In this document: piece by piece, positions 60,761-64,000 of the stretch
Layout: every line of letters begins with the position of its first letter
Position numbering within the stretch: position 1 is the first letter of the stretch
Assembly: GCA_964036275.1 (NCBI GenBank)
Contig: OZ038434.1
Coordinates: 24,969,413-25,033,412, forward strand
Length of the DNA: 64,000 nucleotides
Source: Litoditis marina
Taxonomy: Eukaryota > Nematoda > Chromadorea > Rhabditida > Rhabditidae
Reading direction: 5' to 3'
Notes under the pieces: generated by a model
What the model saw: the letters and a program-made list of their open reading frames with translations, nothing else
What the model was told of the DNA's origin: nothing
The model's database searches: none
Made by a program: the position numbers and the translations under genes

Positions 60761-62416
60761 CTGGCTGGCCCCTCGCTAAACCCCGTCCCTTACAAAATCG
60801 ATGGTACGGTGTTCACAACGGTTTGACAAATCCTATACCTTCTTCAACACTTGTAAAACTAAACGCCCAATTTTTGTCTCCACGACGTTATTTACTGCAA
60901 AATAATGAGTTAAAGTGCAGGCACTGCAAGTAATCAATGATTGATACAGGGTTTCATCAAATCGTTTTGAACTCAGGTGAAAAGCCAAGGGAATAAAAGG
61001 CCCTAGAAGGGGGGTTTCGGGTAATCGAGTAGGTGGGGCCTCAAAGTCCCTAAAAGGCCCGCGATTCTACAGTCAACTGTGCCCGCCTGCGAATAATGTG
61101 CTCGGCGGATAAAAGCCGATTAGTCCTTCAACTCGTGAAAATTTCAAAAAATTTACTAATTTCATAATTTTTTTTTGTTATAATTTGTTTCATGTGTATG
61201 TTTTTGTCATATTTCAGTTGTTAGCCCTCCAATCGATGTTTCGCGTACATGCATCCTAATGGTCTGTAAAACCCTCGAGTATAATTTCAGTTTTCCTTGT
61301 CAAAATATCATTTATACTTAAAATTGTCGTCCGTCTTTTTTTAATGTATTATTTTATTCGGAACTTCCTTCTATATGTTTAGGTCACCCGAAGATCTTGG
61401 TCACCCCTCCTCTCTGATTCTCTGGATTGGATGTTATTGAGGTGAGGCAATGTTCATACAAATGTATTTTCTGAACAAAGGGAAGAAATTTGTTTGCAAA
61501 TCAGCACTCAATTTCAAATTGGGGGATATGTTTCAGCTTGAAAAGATGATCTCCTGGCTTCATTCCTCTTCTTATCAGGTTCTGAGTTTTCTATAACTTG
61601 AATCCTGGATTTCAGCCAGCAGACCATTTGTTTCAACTTTTGTGTACGTCCTGATTTGTTGTATCGCAGGTGTAAATATATAGTTAATGGTCGTACTTTC
61701 AAACATAAAACATGCCTGATTTTAGGGAATATTATTCATTTTGAACTATCACTGTTCTCAACTAGAATAAATGTAGTCTGCTAGCATAATTGCACGAAGG
61801 TTGGCCATGAATGTTTTTATTAACCGAAATTCGAGTCAACGCCTAAATTCTGCCTACGTATGTTAATATAGTACTGTTTATGTTTTATACATCAATAATG
61901 AATGGTTCTGTGCACACACCAGTAAGGTTAAGGTGTGACCACTGTACAAAAAGGACCCCATTCTGTCATTCAATTACGTGAAAGTTCTCGATTTTCATTA
62001 AGAAATAGACAATTCCTTCCGACATTGCAGAAACAAAGTTCGTTTTTTTTTGAATTTTTACGGCGCCCCTTTGTGGATTCTACTCAAACCAATCATCAGT
62101 CTGCTCACGCACTTAGTGTGCTTACGCACGACATGTATATATAGCGGTAACCGCAATTTTCCCGACTCTAATGTTAGAAATAGTGAGATGGAAAGTGAAA
62201 TAGTAGGATGGAAATGCATAGTAGGATGGAAAACTGGATATTTTCGAAAAACATGTACTATTTCGCCAAATTTTGTAAAGATCATTCGAAAATTGCAAAC
62301 GTGATCCTGATTGTGTACTATTTCTCTTTTCTGTGGGACAGATACGATCGCGCTGCCTAGATAAATTGCATGGCGTGCAGTCTGTCACACCTAATTGTGT
62401 ACTTTTGCATTTTCAG

Positions 62417-62520
62417 ATTATCTCCCCTCTCAATTTTGGGTGAAGTTCTGTGTCCGTGTGCGTGTCTATGAAGAGAAAGCTGTGTGGAGGCGCCGCTCAA
62501 AACAAGAAGTTTCTGGAAAG
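62417..62520 (+). CDS. Possible first coding exon of an unidentified gene
   Basis: A good acceptor (GCATTTTCAG) is followed by a leader, an ATG at 62468 (MKRKLCGGAAQNKKFLE) and a strong AAG|GTAAGC donor in phase 2. The nearest downstream acceptor (62850) leads to an early stop. One at about 63449 (TTTTACAG) would continue in frame, but into repeat-like sequence. No family is recognised and the exon may be chance. Confidence 0.25.
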
Positions 62521-63606
62521 GTAAGCTGCATACGTTATCCGCTCAGTACGTTTTAAAAAAAGGAAATTCATCGTGATAGCACACATTCATGAACTTTGAT
62601 ATTAAAATCAACAAAACGTTTGTAAATTATGCATACCTCCACCCAGCAATGATTTAAATGTTAGCTGATATTTTCGCCGGTACGACCCTTTCCCATTGAA
62701 CTAAAAAAACTACTTAATCAACGATGTTCCGATGTGTCAACCTCTGTTCTCGGTGCGCGTTTAGTGAAAGTCACACATCAAGAGGAACATTGAGCTCGTT
62801 AATTTACGAGAATTTCTATTGGTAACATTTTTCAATATTGGTTTGTTTTCAGGCTATTTTTCACCTCTCTGTCTTCTCTTAGCTGGAAATAACGTATCAA
62901 TTGTCGAAAAGGTCAGTTATAGTTAAAGTTTACTATTTCTCAACTTGCCTATCTCGCAAAAGCTCTTTCATAGTTAACGTTGTTTATTTCGAAGCAGAAC
63001 AATGTTTGGTTTATCATTCGGAAAGAACGGTATTTGTTGATGAATGCGAACATGTGCCACGCCACGCCAAGAGTTCCAAGTTTAGGTTGGAAAAAGTTAT
63101 TAATTTTTGTGTTTTTAACTGTTAACTTAATTCGTGAACTGGCTCAATAGCTTTAAAAATTGATAGAATGGGACGACTTTCTGCTCCACCTCGAAAAAAA
63201 GAGCAGTTTTGACTAATTTTCAACGAAATACGGGTTCCCATCCCAGTTAATGAAAAGTCGCGACAAAAATCGAAAATTAACCGGACGATCACATGTGAGA
63301 AGTTTTATACCCAATTTCATAGAATTAGTTTAAATCAGAGTCTAATTTAATTATATTTTTGGATATCCCTATCGTAATACTGGAAGAAAATCTGGCGCCA
63401 AGTCTCCCACAATACAGCTGATGTCACTGATATGTCTAAATTTTACAGGACTGCGGTGAATCTGATGAGAAATTCCGTGATGTGGGCCCGACCAGATAGA
63501 CTGCTCCGGAGAGCTAGATCTATTCTCACACGAAGAAAGTGGTGGATAGCAACAGATTCTTATTTTTCTCCCAAATACTTTGGGGGAAAGTTCACTTATT
63601 TTGGGC

Positions 63607-63892
63607 GAATTCACTCGAGAACCAAGTCCTTTCCGAACCGAACCGCGAACCGGTCACTGGAGAACCGAACCGACCCAACCGCGCATTCTAAATCGACCGG
63701 TTCTCCAGTGAAAGGTTTGAACCGAACGATATTAATCATGATTTGAACAAACAAGTAGTATGAAAGGTAAAATAAGTAGATCCGCGGTTCCGTTTCGATC
63801 CGTTTCCTGGTGAACCGGTCGGTTCGGTTCGGTTCTCCAGTGACCGGTTCGGGGTTCGGTTCGGGAAGGACCCTGGTTCTCCAGTGAATTGG
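63607..63892. repeat. Inverted GAACCGAACCGG repeat
   Basis: About 75 bp at 63607-63680 (GAACCGAACC, GGTCACTGGAGAACCG) recurs in inverted orientation at about 63800-63892. Related GGTTCGG sequence is at 44630-44690. Likely a foldback element; open frames with ENRT/EPNR repeats come from it. Confidence 0.75.
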
Positions 63893-64000
63893 CCCTTATT
63901 TTGGGGAAATAGCAAAGGGGACGAGGGGTAAAGGGGACGAGGGTGTGACAAAAATATCTGGTAAAACGAGACATAACTTGATTATGCTGCTTACATTGCT

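Larger units (their letters stand above)
59909..64000. other. No confident gene to the right edge
   Basis: Foldback repeats, AT-rich sequence, one weak exon candidate (62417-62520) and the inverted GAACCG repeat. The end carries GGGGACGAGGG direct repeats at 63918-63945. Confidence 0.55.

Overview
This is eukaryotic DNA from a nematode, very probably a Caenorhabditis species other than C. elegans. It is AT-rich and the genes are split by short introns with the worm acceptor (TTTTCAG/TTTCCAG) and GTAAGT-like donors. Several start codons sit directly behind an acceptor, as in SL trans-spliced genes. It encodes a nematode-type NDC80, transthyretin-like (TTL/ttr) proteins and ShK-domain secreted proteins. 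Much of the intergenic and intronic DNA is short inverted-repeat (MITE-like) elements.

The dominant structure is a direct segmental duplication. Bases 1 to about 17,254 recur at 24,381 to about 42,411, at an offset of 24.4-25.2 kb. The left copy holds the first 11 exons of ndc-80 on the minus strand (the other six exons lie beyond the left edge), two ttr genes and the last two exons of an ShK gene. The right copy holds a complete 17-exon ndc-80 (30,230 down to 20,739), the same two ttr genes and the same two ShK exons. In the right copy those ShK exons are the 3' end of an intact seven-exon gene running to 48,396. The simplest reading is a tandem duplication of a unit of about 25 kb whose right breakpoint fell in an intron of the ShK gene. 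The unit would start near 17,255, so 17,255-24,380 should have a homologue just left of this window. An uncollapsed second haplotype in the assembly is the main alternative.

The copies have diverged unevenly. The ttr-A gene of the left copy lost its start and signal peptide through a 137-bp deletion, while the right copy is intact. The right copy alone carries a 603-bp hAT-like inverted-repeat insertion with an 8-bp target duplication, plus small MITEs in ndc-80 introns. The ndc-80 exons differ almost only at synonymous sites.

Between the copies lie a 45-codon secreted-peptide gene (17,412-17,967) and the 3' part of the right-hand ndc-80. Right of the duplication come the long repeat-filled introns of the ShK gene and a repeat-rich gene-poor stretch. 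A two-exon secreted precursor at 53,497-54,077 then carries a C-F-F-x-P-x-x-C ring like allatostatin C, and a four-exon unrecognised secreted protein follows at 54,548-55,759. The last 8 kb hold a degenerate LINE fragment, several MITEs and no confident host gene. All gene models were built by hand from splice motifs, phases and reading frames; none was checked against transcripts.
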